25,414 bases of DNA, taken from positions 630,107-655,520 of the forward strand of contig BFEA01000394.1 of assembly GCA_003427395.1 (NCBI GenBank). The letters are read 5' to 3'. A program made the position numbers and the translations under genes. Below, in pieces: positions 1 to 10,997 of this stretch (position 1 is its first letter; the number at the start of each line of letters is the position of its first letter). This DNA is from Chara braunii (taxonomy: Eukaryota > Streptophyta > Charophyceae > Charales > Characeae). Below the pieces are notes generated by a model. It did no database searches and was not told the origin of the DNA. It saw only the letters and a program-made list of their open reading frames with translations.

Positions 1-602
1 ACTGATCCGGTCACTTTGCTGTTTGCCTAAGACATTGAAATGGGGTTGGAGATGAGGTCCTTCAGACTGATCTGGTCGCTTTGCTGTTTGCCTAAAACAT
101 TGAAATGGGGCTGGAGATGAGGTCATTCAGACTAATCCGGTCGCTTTGCTGTTTGCTTAAGACATTGAAACGGGGCTGCAGATGGGGTCCTTCAGACTGA
201 TACGGTCGCTTTGCTGTTTGCCTAAGACATTGAAATGGGGTTGGATATGAGTTCCTTCAGACTGATCCGGTCGCTTTGCTGTTTGCCTAAGACATTCAAA
301 TAGAGTTGGAGATGAGGTCGTCCTGACTCATCCGTTCGCTTTGTTGTTTGCCTAAAACATTGAAATGGGGCTGGAGATGAGGTCCTTTAGACTGATCCGG
401 TCGCTTTGTTGTTTGCCTAAGACATTGAAATGGGGCTTGAGATGAGGTCCTTCAGACTGATCCGGTCGCTTTGCTGTTTGCCTAAGACATTGAAATGAGG
501 CTGAAGATGAGGTCCTTCAGACTGATCCGGTTGCTTTGCTGTTTGCCGAAGACATTGAAATGGGGCTGGGGATGAGGTCCTGATTGATCCGGTCGTTTTG
601 CT
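1..602. repeat. 65-bp minisatellite array, about 9 copies
   Basis: Units begin with ACTGATCCGG at 1, 66, 131, 196, 261, 326, 391, 456 and 521, giving a constant 65-bp period. The ninth unit is a few bases short and a partial tenth ends near 602. Copies differ by scattered substitutions, so this is an old array and not a sequencing stutter. The array runs off the left edge, so its true size is unknown. The period is not a multiple of three, and the minus-strand open frame across it (417-704) is a by-product of the repeat. Confidence 0.95.
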
Positions 603-1010
603 AAGCCAGTCAGTTCTGCTTGTTGACAAAGGTTTGACTCTTCTCCTTGTGAGAATAGTCCAGGCTAAGTGTGTTAGTGATTGCATGGGGTTGATTGAAA
701 ACAACTTGAAAAGTTAATCAACTAAGTAAGATAAAGGACTAAAGTTTTCTTTGTGATCAGAACAAACGAAAAATGAAAACTTTGGATGAACGAACCTTTG
801 TTTTGAATTGACTGAATGCGATGTGGACATGACATACTTGTTGGAAATGCGTTGTCTTTTTGCTCAAGCTCTGTTTGTCTTCTTCATTATATAGGGTAGT
901 CTGTTAGTGTTCGCCTTATGCTTGAGCAACAGACAGGTACATGTCTGCTCTTTGTTTTCGCATTGTCTCTTCTTGTATGATTGTATTTTGTAGGACTTTG
1001 ACAAGCCTCT
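603..1010. other. Unassigned AT-rich sequence
   Basis: No reading frame, RNA gene or clear repeat was recognised here. It separates the minisatellite from the diverged repeat that follows. Confidence 0.5.
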
Positions 1011-1012
1011 GA

Positions 1013-1340
1013 GTTAGTAGAAGTTTTGGGAGCTTCTTTTCCTTAGGGGAGATGCTGCCCAAATTCCTGCTAAATACTTAAAGTTAGTCAGAGTTTCAGA
1101 GATGCCAGCTAGGATAGGATTAGTTTAGTCTTTGGGGTCAGTAGGAATTCTGGAAGCCTTCCTTTCTAAAGGAAGTGATGCTGATTCTTTTTGCCGAAAT
1201 TTTTACTAAAACCAAAGAGTTAGTTTATTGTCAAATATTTTCAGAGTGACAAGTTTGTCTTTTGAGATACAGTATAGTAAATATTCTTCACGCATACTTC
1301 CCTAAAGAAAGTGCTGCCAGAATTTTCGAAATTTTCACAT
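1013..1340. repeat. Three diverged direct repeats of about 120-140 bp
   Basis: Three related stretches, near 1040-1080, 1158-1205 and 1296-1338, share a pattern of CTTCC, then a TAAAGGAAGTG-like or TAGGGGAGATG-like segment, then GCTG and a run resembling AATTTT. The spacing is about 120 and 138 bp. Similarity is modest, so this is an old tandem duplication or a chance resemblance in AT-rich DNA. Confidence 0.4.
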
Positions 1341-3117
1341 CGTTACCAGACGCTACTGCTAAGTAGCTTAGAGTGCAATACGGAGTTGAACTCCATTAAC
1401 ACGACAGGCGATGCCTGCCTTGATCTTTGTGACGAAGGTCATTGCTACCTGCGAGTGTTCTTCGAAGTCTTGAGATTCATCAACTTCTGCTATCAGATTG
1501 ATAGCAGGTCGGTTTGCGACTCAACTCCTACCCATCGTGATACCCATGCCCAGATGTCCGTGACCCCTTAGACGAAAGGCATTTCCGTGTGAATAAAGTT
1601 TATATTCCCTGAACCTCTCTTGAATGGCCATGCAAAAGTTATGTGAAATGGATCGGACGGACATACCTTTGTTGAGTGGGGGTCGGAAAGGGGCGTGTGA
1701 GACATAAACATGGGAGCAAAGGGGTTGACCACGTTTTGTGGCAATTGCATGTGATTTTTTATTGGGTTTCATGTGTATGCAGGTATGTATGAGAGCGAGG
1801 ACTCACGCCTGGATTAAGAGTGATATGGATGAATGAGTGTGAGGCGTGAGTGACAAGGTTTAACTATGGCTGTGAGGATGACTCTCCCTGATTTCCCCCG
1901 AGACGCGCCCTTTTCTTTTTCTTATTTTGTTCCTGCTGCACGCATCTAGCGAATAGGCAGGGGTAGCCGAGCGCAAGGTTTAGTGCTCGACCTTTTATTG
2001 GACCAAGACTTAGTTTGGGTATGGCGAATTGCTCGTCAACCCGTGACTACTCTTATTTTCTTTCCTTTAGGGGAGGGACGAGCGAATCCCATCTCAAGAG
2101 AGGTTTTGCTTTTTGAATTATTAGTCCGACGTTGGTCCTGAGCCTGGAATTCGAGGTCCTTGTCCAGGACATCCCAGACTCTGGTCCAACACAAAAAGGT
2201 TTCCCCCTTGAGTCGGGCCTACGCCTCCTGCTTATGGTCACCCACTGCCTAAAAGACAGGGGTGCCGCAAGGGCCGCACGGCTTATCCTTCAACCGTGCA
2301 ATATCGTGAAGGAAGAACCTTTCACTATATTTTGCTTTCGACACTTAAGTGTCGTACGCAACGCCGAAACCCATGAGAGGGTGCATTGATATGGGTCATG
2401 CATGAAGCGTCGCCATGACAACAGATCAAGTGAGTACATATGACTGAGCGTTATGATTCCCTCCATGTCTGCATTCTTTTTATTCAAAACTGCGGGGGCC
2501 TCGTTCAGACACATTGACTTTTCTGAGTTATGGGTCATGACGTATAAAAAAAGGGACTAGGCTTATTTTGTTTGTCTGAGTTCGTTTGTTTTGTTGCGTA
2601 TCGCGTGGTTGAGTTAGGATGTCCTAGTCGACCAACGCTGAACCGCACGTGGGAGATCAGCGCCCCAGCGTGACGGTTTGCGTACGGGTCCGAGCTAGGA
2701 GTGGACCGCGCGTACCCCCAATGCTACGTCATACGAGAAACGCCCTCGGCTGGGCCACCTCCGCAATTGCAAGTAAAAGCTTCCGCGTGTAGTTTAGTAG
2801 CTCGGCAGGGATATGCCCACCCAAGGGATGGTGACAGCTACCGCGAGTGGAGGTAAGTTATACCTCGCGAGACCCTGTCCTGTCGTAGGGACTTGATGGA
2901 GGTATAGCTGCCGCACTCGGCTGGAGCGGCTCCGCCTCTTCCCTTCTTGTGAGCGAGTTGCGAATTCTGCTAATCCTGCGTGACGCAGTCGGGAAGGTTC
3001 CCCTTGCGGGGACTGTGGGCATGACAACGGGAGGGAGTGTCTCCCTCTTCTCTATCTCAACCGACGACAGGCAGGCGGCTCGGGAGAGCGCACGGCGAAG
3101 CGGCATGACTGATGCCT
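1341..3117. other. Unassigned sequence, no recognised gene
   Basis: Several short open frames occur on both strands, but none resembles a known domain. Composition shifts from AT-rich to markedly GC-richer after about 2600. The only structured item noticed is the palindrome at 2339-2354. Confidence 0.5.
2339..2354. other. Perfect 16-bp palindrome
   Basis: CGACACTTAAGTGTCG is its own reverse complement and does not extend further on either side. It could be a protein-binding site or chance; no neighbouring gene gives it a role. Confidence 0.5.
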
Positions 3118-3168
3118 TCGGGAGCCTCAGGGCGTGGGGCGGAGTGTCATGGGCCAACAACGAGTTAG

Positions 3169-3232
3169 CTCTCTCTCTCTCTCTCTCTCTCTATCTTTGT
3201 TTCCCTCTTTGTCTCTCTGTCTCTCTCTGTCT
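3169..3232. repeat. CT microsatellite, partly interrupted
   Basis: A pure CT run spans 3169-3192 and is followed by degenerate CT/GTCTCT sequence to about 3232. The equivalent place in copy 2 (about 7695-7745) is shorter and T-rich. Confidence 0.9.
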
Positions 3233-4353
3233 CCCCCCACTAAACGACGATGGCATGAGGGAGGGAGAAGGCAGGGATGGAAGGGCCATGCAAAGCGGAG
3301 CATCAGGGATGACGGGGACATCACAAGATGATCACCATGATCGGCTCATCATGATGGGCATGAGCGGGATGTTGATGGGTGTATTAAGCCGACAATGATG
3401 ATGATGGCTATGAGGAGGAGGACGTTCGAGGAGCAGGAGAGGGGATGAGGACCGAGGAGGAACATGTTTGACGAGCGGGAGGAGGGGAAGGAGGAGGAAG
3501 GGACATTGATGATGGACTCATCATGACAAGCGTGAGCGGGACGTTGATGGGTGTATCGAGTCGATGATGATAATGATGGTGATGAGGAGGACGACGTTAG
3601 AGGAGCAGGAGAGGGGAAGAGGACCGAGGAGGAGGATGTTAGATGAGTGAAAGGATTCTGAACATTGTTTGTTTTATTTTTGTTTTTTTTGCCGCACCGC
3701 TGTTCTTTCTTTGTTTTACCCCCGTCCTTTTCTTCCTTCTGCTGTTAATGGTTAATGACTAATGGTGACATTACCCAGATGATGACGATCATAATGATGA
3801 TGGTGCTGAGGACTGGCGATGCTGCTCCGCTTTTTTTTTTTCTTCCCTCTCCCTCTTTTTCTTTTTTAACTCGTACGCTGCTAACCATGAAGTTACACTC
3901 CGATCAGGGGCACGTCGGACGAGCAAGAAGGGGATTTTTTTCCCCCTGCCGCTAATTATCATGTGCAGGGCCATGAGTCGATGATGATGATTTTTTTTTA
4001 AATCCCTTTACTTAGGCACGATATCCCCAAAGCGCAACAATAGTAGCACACTAGAGGAACATGATGGGGAGAAGGAGGAAGAGGGGAATCCTTAGGAAGA
4101 GAAAGCAGTGATGATGTTGGGGAGGAGCACCTCAAAGGAACAGGAGGGAGAGGAGAGGGAAGAGGAGGAGGAAAAGGAGGAAGAGGTGGGAGAGGCAAAA
4201 AGAAGAGACTACTAGTAATTAGGACACAAACAAAGACTGTGATTCGAACAAGAACAATTGTGATTATGATGATCACGATCATAGAGAACTCTATTAAATC
4301 CTTCATATTTTTTCTGCTTCCACTGAATTAGATCCTATGTCGCTGTACAAAAT

Positions 4354-4355
<2 letters not shown>

Positions 4356-4389
<34 letters not shown>
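4356..4389. repeat. T34 homopolymer
   Basis: Thirty-four uninterrupted T bases. Copy 2 of the large repeat has the matching interrupted T tract near 8870-8898. It could be the reverse-strand A-tail of an old retroposon inside the repeat, but no partner boundary was identified. Confidence 0.9.
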
Positions 4390-4390
<1 letters not shown>

Positions 4391-4775
4391 GAGATTCAAT
4401 CGAAGTTTGTGCTCTGACAAACAATTATAGAAGTATCGTTACTTGCACTTCGGGAATGAACAACCAAAACGAGGACGGAGGAGCTGTGGACAAAGATAAA
4501 CCAATTGGGCCAACCAAGGAACACCACGGGGACGAGGGAGACAAATGCTGAATAGCGAATCTTTTTTCTCCCCCTTACCTTTTTTGCATATTGCATGCAA
4601 ACTTGATTGGTAAGAAGTGCAGAGGTTTATAGGAAATCTTCCTCTCTACCTCTCTTTCTTTCTCTCTCCATCTCTTGGTTTTGTCTTTCTTACAATATCA
4701 GTGCGAGAGAGATTGTACTGTTTCTTCTAAGTGCTTCAATGTTTGCAATGTGAAAGCATGGAGTTCTCGCTCTCA

Positions 4776-4780
<5 letters not shown>

Positions 4781-4841
<61 letters not shown>
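4781..4841. repeat. (CT)n microsatellite, 61 bp
   Basis: Uninterrupted CT dinucleotides. The matching position in copy 2 (about 9291-9318) is mostly a T tract, showing fast turnover of this site between otherwise similar copies. Confidence 0.95.
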
Positions 4842-4844
<3 letters not shown>

Positions 4845-4967
4845 CTCTGTGTGTGTTTCTACTTGGAGGTCACTCAAATATGATGTACATAGTATCTCAC
4901 TGACGTTTCTCTTTCTACCAGTCTCTCTCTGTCTATCTTTCTCTCTTTCTAATGCAGCAAATCGTCA

Positions 4968-5280
4968 TAAAAGGTGAGCTAATAGAATTGAAAGCATGGG
5001 TTGAGAAAACATTTCCGAAGGAAATCCATTTGGCAACACAAATTTCAATAACATATCCAATAAAAGGTGGGCTAATAGAATAAAAAACAAAGGCTGAGAA
5101 AACATTTCCGAAAGAAATTCATGTGGTAGCACAAATTTCAATAACATATCCAATGAAATGATTGACGAACGAATGGATGTATCCGTGCGTCTTTCCGAAG
5201 GAAATCCATTTGGCAGCGCAAATTTCAATAACATATCCAATGAAATGATTGACAAACGAATGGATGTATCTGTACGTTTT
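4968..5280. repeat. ~85-95-bp tandem subrepeats at the end of copy 1
   Basis: Three units carry the pattern CATTTCCGAAGGAAAT (or CTTTCCGAAGGAAAT), then GCACAAATTTCAATAAC and ATATCCAAT. They begin near 4968, 5063 and 5150. Similar units recur at 9440-9660 and 10120-10350. Confidence 0.8.
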
Positions 5281-5422
5281 TTAATGTCTCATACAAAGAA
5301 TACGTACAGTCGGTGGAGTTGTTGTTAGAATAATGCAATTGTTTTACATCAGGTAATTAAAAAAAAAAAAAAAAAACACGGTTGAAATTCCAACAATGTC
5401 AAATCCGCTATCCGACATCTCA

Positions 5423-6310
5423 AGCAAGGCACCAAGAAGAGAAGGTGAGGGTAATTTGGAAGAAAAAAAGGAAAATATTGAAAATTTGAATGATGAAATT
5501 TTAATGTAAAATACAACTTGACTCCCTACCTTCTCCACTATCTCCTTTCCCTCCTCGTCTTCAATCGTGTTCGTTGTGTCGCCCCATCATGGGGGTTAGG
5601 TAACTGGTCTTGCAGGGAGGAGAAAGTCACCATCAAAATCTTGAGGGGTTGAGCAGCAGGAGGACGAAGGAAGGGAGTGAGGATACATGATCATGAGGAT
5701 GAGAGGGTCAGAATTTGGTCGATCGGGATGGGAATTCGGCGATGGAGGAAGCGAGGATGGCCACTGGGATGGGGTGAAGCATAAAAGGTAAGATTGTTGA
5801 AGGCAAAGAGGTTCTGGAGGGGAAGATGTGAAGGAAGATCCTCAAGTAAATGGGATGATGTGATCGAGGACCCAATTTGTGAAGAAGGGGAATCGGGGCG
5901 CCTATGTTGCATAAAGTAAACGTACGGACCCTTTGCATATGAAACCTACAGGTCATATCTTTATGGGCACCTGTACGTCTTGTACGCCCCCGTACGGAAA
6001 AAAACAAGTCATCAAAACAATCCGAAAAAACAATATGTACCGCAACAACACAAAACAAGCAACATTTGTTTGAGCCTTATCTGCAAATTCTTATTATAAT
6101 TTGAGAAAACAAAATAAAAATAATACCGAAAAAAAAAAGTCGTACGGACCCCTAGCATACCTGTAGCATACGAGTACATGAGTATGAGTCGTACTCATAT
6201 GAGGGTGCGTATAAGTGGCAACGTAGGGGAGTGCGTATTGAGAGGAGGTCAGTCAGGATGTGGGATCGAGAGGAAGAATACATCGGAACGTCAGCCAATA
6301 GGTTGAGGAC
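5423..6310. other. Unassigned AT-rich spacer
   Basis: No gene recognised. A CGTACGGACC motif occurs near 5921 and 6143, and a short inverted repeat (ATGAGTA/TACTCAT) lies near 6179-6199. The minus-strand frames at 5691-6058 show no known domain. Confidence 0.45.
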
Positions 6311-6655
6311 GAGTCATTCCGAACAACACTTGCCGCCCCCGTCTTACCGTGGCTGCTGGCACGGAGTTAGCCGGGGCTTCTTCTTTGGTTTTTGTCATAA
6401 TCTCACTACCGATGAAAGAGATTTACAAGATAAATCCCCTTCCTTACTCACTCGATATTGCTGGATCAGGCTTTCGCCCATTGTCAAAGATTCCCCACTG
6501 CTGCCTTCCGTAGGAGTCTGGGCCGTGTCTCAGTCCTAGTGTGGCTGATCATCCGAAAAGACCAGCTAAGCATCATCGGTTTGGTCAGCCTTTACCTAAC
6601 CAACTACCTAATACTATGGGGGCTCATCGAACAGCTCTAAAAGCTTTGACTATCA
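6311..6655 (-). pseudogene. Nuclear insert of mitochondrial SSU rRNA (NUMT fragment)
   Basis: The plus strand is the reverse complement of a bacterial-type small-subunit rRNA 5' domain, so the rRNA sense strand is minus. The universal 530-loop region appears as GGCTGCTGGCACGGAGTTAG at about 6351-6370, and the classic CTGCTGCC...GTAGGAGTCTGGGCCGTGTC near 6500-6530. The plant-like stretch ATCCGAAAAGACCAGCTAAG follows at about 6550. The fragment covers roughly E. coli 16S positions 200-550. It fits plant mitochondrial rRNA better than chloroplast rRNA (recalled comparison, not a search). Decay shows as C-to-T type changes, for example CTGCCTTCCGTAGG for CTGCCTCCCGTAGG and ACCGTGG for ACCGCGG. 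It is too short to be a working rRNA gene. Confidence 0.85.
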
Positions 6656-7040
6656 CGCTAAATTGACTAGTGAAGTGAAGGGAAACGAAGGCCAAGACAA
6701 TAGGGTAAGGAATGCATGTCGTATAGGCTAATCCGGACAAAGTGGGGAAGAAAAGGGATTGCAAGGCAGGAAGAGGGGCTCAACGTTGAGGGAGGGGAAC
6801 ACGTTGTCAGGAAAGGAGAGAGCATGATAATAGCAAAGGTCGTGGATCACGAGAGAGAGAGGGTAAATGTGGTTATGTAGATGATGGACGAGGAGAGTGG
6901 GGAAGAGAGAAAGAGCGATAGAGGACGAGAGGAAACAACATACAAGATTTGCAGGGGCTGCATCAAATATTGGAGTAGGAGCTTAAAGAGGGTTACAATG
7001 AGGAGATAAATGGATTGAGAAAGACAGGCAGGACGCCGCC
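6656..7040. other. Unassigned purine-rich spacer
   Basis: GA-rich sequence between the organelle insert and the LINE fragment; no feature recognised. Confidence 0.4.
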
Positions 7041-7187
7041 CCAATGTGCTCCTTGTTTGCTGATGACCTGACCATCGTGATGGAGGTATGTCTCGACAAT
7101 ACGAAGGAAATACACGTCCTCACGAGACGTTTCTGTCAATTGTCTGACATGACATTGAACTGGAAACAAATGACGTTAGGGTGGCAC
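7041..7187 (+). pseudogene. LINE reverse-transcriptase fragment (FADD motif region)
   Basis: The conceptual product contains CSLFADDLTIVMEV followed by RRFCQLSDMTLNW and TLGWH. This lines up with CSLFADDLTLMMDA, DRFCILSGMKVNW and TLGWW of the larger LINE at 16466-16610. FADD is the catalytic motif of LINE reverse transcriptases. Only about 49 codons remain, and neither the upstream palm domain nor the downstream thumb is present, so it is a dead fragment of the same or a sister family. Confidence 0.85.
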
Positions 7188-7245
7188 AGCCAATGCCTTT
7201 CAAGATTATGGCTGCTTGGTACAGAAAACAGACGGGGATTTGTAC

Positions 7246-7485
7246 ATGGAGAAGAAAGGTGTTGAGGGCAAGCTTTTTGGCCATGCAAAAGCAGTTGAGG
7301 GCATTTTGATGAAAGTCAGCAAGGATGGAGATGACATGCTTTATGCCAACCAGAAGTCAACTGAAGGTAAATTCATAGTGGCCAAGGCACAAGCATATGC
7401 GATGATGGAGCTGCTCGCCGCATATGGCGACAATATCGTTGTTGTTATGCAATACTTGATGATAGAGAAAAATATGTTTCAATAA
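7246..7485 (+). CDS. Unrecognised 79-codon ORF
   Basis: The frame is open from a TAG at 7077 to the TAA at 7483, and the first ATG is at 7246. The product is rich in K, E, A and M, including MEKKGVEGKLFGHAKAVEG and KFIVAKAQAYAMMELLAAYG, with no membrane segment or signal peptide. Its amino-acid mix looks more protein-like than the low-complexity frames nearby, but I recognise no family. It starts just after the LINE fragment, so it may be an exon remnant or a piece of a transposon protein. Real expression is unproven. Confidence 0.3.
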   Translation: MEKKGVEGKLFGHAKAVEGILMKVSKDGDDMLYANQKSTEGKFIVAKAQAYAMMELLAAYGDNIVVVMQYLMIEKNMFQ

Positions 7486-7649
7486 CTTGTGCAGGCGAAC
7501 GTCTAGTGTATCAAGCAGCTCAGTCCAAATATGACAATCTAGGCGACGGGCTCTGCACCTGTTGACACCAATCAGGGCACATCGTCTCACAGATCCATCC
7601 ACGACATCTTTCACATTTTACCACTCTTATTCTCCGCCATCCCAATCAA
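7486..7649. other. Unassigned spacer
   Basis: Nothing recognised between the unknown ORF and the second large repeat copy. Confidence 0.4.
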
Positions 7650-9800
7650 ATCGGGAGGGCGCGGGGCGAACTATCAAGAAACGACAACGAGTTGACTCTC
7701 TCTGTCTCTTTTTTTTTCCTCTCTTCGTCTCTCTATCTCTCTTTGCCTCCCCCTACTAAACGACGATGGCGCGAGGGAGGGAGGAGGCAGGGATGGAAGG
7801 GTCATGCAAAGCGGAGCATCGGGGATGACGGGGGCATCGCAAGATGATCACCATGATCGGCTCATCATGATTAGCATGGGCGGGATGTTGATGGGTGTGT
7901 CGAGCCGACGATGATGATGATGGCTATGAGGAGAAGCACGTTAGAGGAGCAGGAGAGGAGATGAGGACCGAGGAGGAACATGTTAGATGAGCGGGAGGAG
8001 AGAAAGGAGGAGGAAGGGACATTGATGATGGACTCATCATGACAAGTGTGAGCGGGACGTTAACGAGTGTATCGAGTCGATGATGATAATGATGGTGATG
8101 AGGAGGACGGCGTTAGATGAGGAGGAGAGGCGAAGAGGACCGAGGAGGGGGACGTTAGACGAGTGAGAGTATTCTCAGTATTGTTTGTTTTGTTTTGTTT
8201 TTTTGCCGCCCTGCGTTTTTGTTTTTTTTTTCCCCCCGTCCTTTTCTTCCTTCCGCTGTTAATGATTAATGATTAATGGTGACATTACCCAGATGACGAT
8301 GATCATAACGATGATGGTGATGACAACTGGCGATGTTGCTCGACTCTTCTTTTTTTTCCGCTCGCCCTCTTCTTCCCTTTCAACCCTTGCGCTGCTTACC
8401 GTGAAGTTACACTCCAATCAAGGGCACGTCGGACGAGCTGGAAGGGGATTTTTTTTCCCATGCTGCTAGTTATCACGTGAGGGGCCATGAGTTGACGATG
8501 ATGATTTTTTGTTTAAATCCCTCCACTCAGGCACGATATCCATGAAGCGCGACAATAGTAGCATGCCAGAGGAAGACGATGGGGGGAGGGGAAGGAAAAG
8601 AAAGTGTTGATGATGGTGATGAGGAGCACCTCAAAGGAACATGAGGGGGAGGAGAGGGAGGAGGAGGAGGAAAAGGAGGAAGAGGTGGGAGGGGTAGGAG
8701 GAAGAGGCTACTAATTAGGACACAAACAAAGACAATGATTCGAACAAGAACAATGATGATCATTGATCATAGTGATGGTAATGATCATGATCATAGGGAA
8801 CTCTATTGAATCCTTTGGTTTTTTTTCTGCTTTCACTCGATCAGATACTATGTTGTTGTACAAAATCGTTTTTTTTTTTTTGTTTTTTTTTTTTTTTTCG
8901 CCACTCAATCGAAGCTTGTGCTCCGACAAACAATGACAAAAATATCGTTGCTTGCACTTTGAGAATAAACAATTTAAATGAGGACAAAGGAGATTTGAAC
9001 AAAAAGAAACCAGTTGGGCCAACCAAGGAACATCATGGGGAGGAGGGAGACAAATGCTGAACAACGAATCTTTTGTCTCCGTCTTACCTTTTTGGCATAT
9101 TGCATGCACGACATTTGCACGCTTGATTGGTAAAAAATGTAGAAGTTTGTAGGAAATCTTCTTCTCTACCTCCCTTTCTTTCTCTCTCCGTCTCTTTGTT
9201 TTTGTCTTTCTAACAATATCAGTGCGAGAGAGATTGTACTATTTCTTCGGAGTGCTTCAGTGTTTGCAATGTGAAAGCAAAGAGGTCACTTTTTTTTTTT
9301 TTTTTTTTTTCTCTCTCTTGCTCTGTGTTTCTACTTGGAGATCACTTAAATATGTACATAGTATCTCAGTATGATGTTTCTCTTTTTGTCAGTCACTCTC
9401 TGTCTATCTTTCTCTTTTTCCAATGCAACATGTTGTCATACAAGGCGAGTTAATAGAATAAAAAGCAAGGGCTGAGAAAGCATTTCCGAAGGAAATCCAC
9501 TTGACGACGCAAATTTCATTTACATATTCAATGAAATGATTGACGAACAAATGAATGTATTTGTACGTCTTTCCAAAGAAAATTCATTTGGCAGCGCAAA
9601 TTTCAAAAACATATCCAATGAAACGATTGGCGAACAAATGGATGTATTTTTACGTCTTTTAACGCATCAAACAAAAAATACGCACAGTTGAAGGAGTTGT
9701 TGCGAAAATAATGAAATGGTTTGACGTCTGGGAATTGAAAGGGAAAAAAAAAAAAACGTTGGAAATTCCAACAATGTCAAATTCGCTATCTAACATCTCA
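7650..9800. repeat. ~2.2-kb dispersed noncoding repeat, copy 2
   Basis: Direct copy of 3118-5422 with many substitutions and small indels. The paired ~175-bp subrepeats start near 7862 and 8036. The T-rich tract is at 8869-8899 and the terminal ACATCTCA ends at 9800. Differences concentrate in the CT and T runs. The two copies lie about 4.4 kb apart and enclose the mitochondrial insert and the LINE fragment. Confidence 0.85.
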
Positions 9801-9965
9801 TTGAACATGTTATTCGTTAAAAGAGGATATTATATTTTAAATTGGTACTCGCAAACTATTAATTTCATGTTTAAATCACCATGTTTTGGACTTGAATGAA
9901 ACTTAGGATACGAGTAGTGAACCCGAATAATGCAATTGACAGGCCATAAATCGAAACTGAAATGA

Positions 9966-10480
9966 AGAGGTCACTTTTTTTTTTTTTTTTTTTTTCCCTC
10001 TCTCTCTCTCTTTGTTTCTACTTGGAGGTCACTTAAGTACATAATATCTCAGTATGATGTTTCTCTTTCTGTCAGTTGCTCTCTGTCCATCTTTTTTTTT
10101 TTCTAATGCAACGTGTCGTTATAAAAGGCGAGTTAATAGAATCAAAAGCAAGGGTTGAGAAAACATTTCCGAAGGAAATCCATTTGACGACACAAATTTC
10201 AATAACATATTCAATGAAATGATTGACGAACGAATGAATGTATTTGTACGTCTTTCCGAAGAAAATTCATTTGGCAGTGCAAATTTCAAAAACATATCCA
10301 ATGAAACAATTGGCGAACAAATGGATGTATTTGTACGTCTTTTAATGCATCAAGCAAAAAATACCCACAGTTGAAGGAGTTGTTGCTAGAATAATGACAT
10401 GGTTTGACGTCTGGGAATTGAAAAAAAAAAAAAAAACGTTGGAAATTCCAACAATGTCAAATCCGCTATCTGACATCTCA
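9966..10480. repeat. Third, partial copy: end of the large repeat
   Basis: Begins at GAAGAGGTCAC and matches the last ~520 bp of copy 2 (9281-9800), including the T tract, the CTACTTGGAG segment, the TTTCCGAAG subrepeats and the same ACATCTCA end. It is separated from copy 2 by about 165 bp of unrelated AT-rich DNA. It matches copy 2 better than copy 1, so it probably arose by local duplication of copy 2. Confidence 0.85.
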
Positions 10481-10966
10481 TTTATTATGGGAAAGGTACT
10501 GGTGGTTTAACTTCCTTCGTTGTGTTAGGACACCTGGAAGGACATCAAGTATGTTGTCATAAAGAAGATAAGAGAAGAGTCCCACGACAATTCACCAACT
10601 TTTTTTTGTTTGTTTGTTTGAAAGGTGCAAGGAAAATGAGCAACAGCGAGATGACAAAATCCAGATTGCACAATTACATTGAAAGCCAGAAAGTATCACA
10701 GTGTCCAGAAAGCAGCATTGCACCAATATAACACCAATGGAGAACCGTAATACTGAAAACCGATTGTCAATGAGAGCTGGTTCTCACCATCACCAACAAA
10801 GTATCCAGGCCCCTTCTCCCTACTGGGGCTCAGCACCCAGCCTACTCCCTACACAGCTACTATCTGCCTACTAATTGACAATGCAACTGTTGAAGTCAGC
10901 AGCCAATGCAGTACTTGAAGATGTCGACCAAAGCTGACCATCGCCAATACCAGGTATGTGCCCTCA

Positions 10967-10997
<31 letters not shown>

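Larger units (their letters stand above)
3118..5422. repeat. ~2.2-kb dispersed noncoding repeat, copy 1
   Basis: This block aligns in the same order and orientation with 7650-9800. Shared landmarks include CTAAACGACGATGG, the AAAGCGGAGCAT stretch, a TTACCCAGATGA stretch, the long T tract and the terminal TCCAACAATGTCAAAT. Inside are two ~175-bp subrepeats (starting near 3346 and 3521), a GAT/ATG-rich core, a T34 tract and, toward the end, ~85-95-bp subrepeats. Similarity starts near 3118 and stops after ACATCTCA at 5422. No protein domain was found, so the frames inside are not credible genes. No terminal repeats or target duplications were seen, so the mechanism of duplication is unknown. 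Confidence 0.85.

Noticed and set aside
1-602. CRISPR array
   Set aside because: The repeat is a continuous 65-bp unit with no unique spacers, in a eukaryotic sequence.
6311-6655. Bacterial contamination or a real 16S gene
   Set aside because: Only about 340 bp is present, mutated at conserved sites and embedded in nuclear repeats; a nuclear organelle insert explains it better.
7053-7065. CTGATGA as a hammerhead box (also near 16479)
   Set aside because: Here the bases encode the FADD motif of reverse transcriptase, and no stem II plus GAAAC follows.
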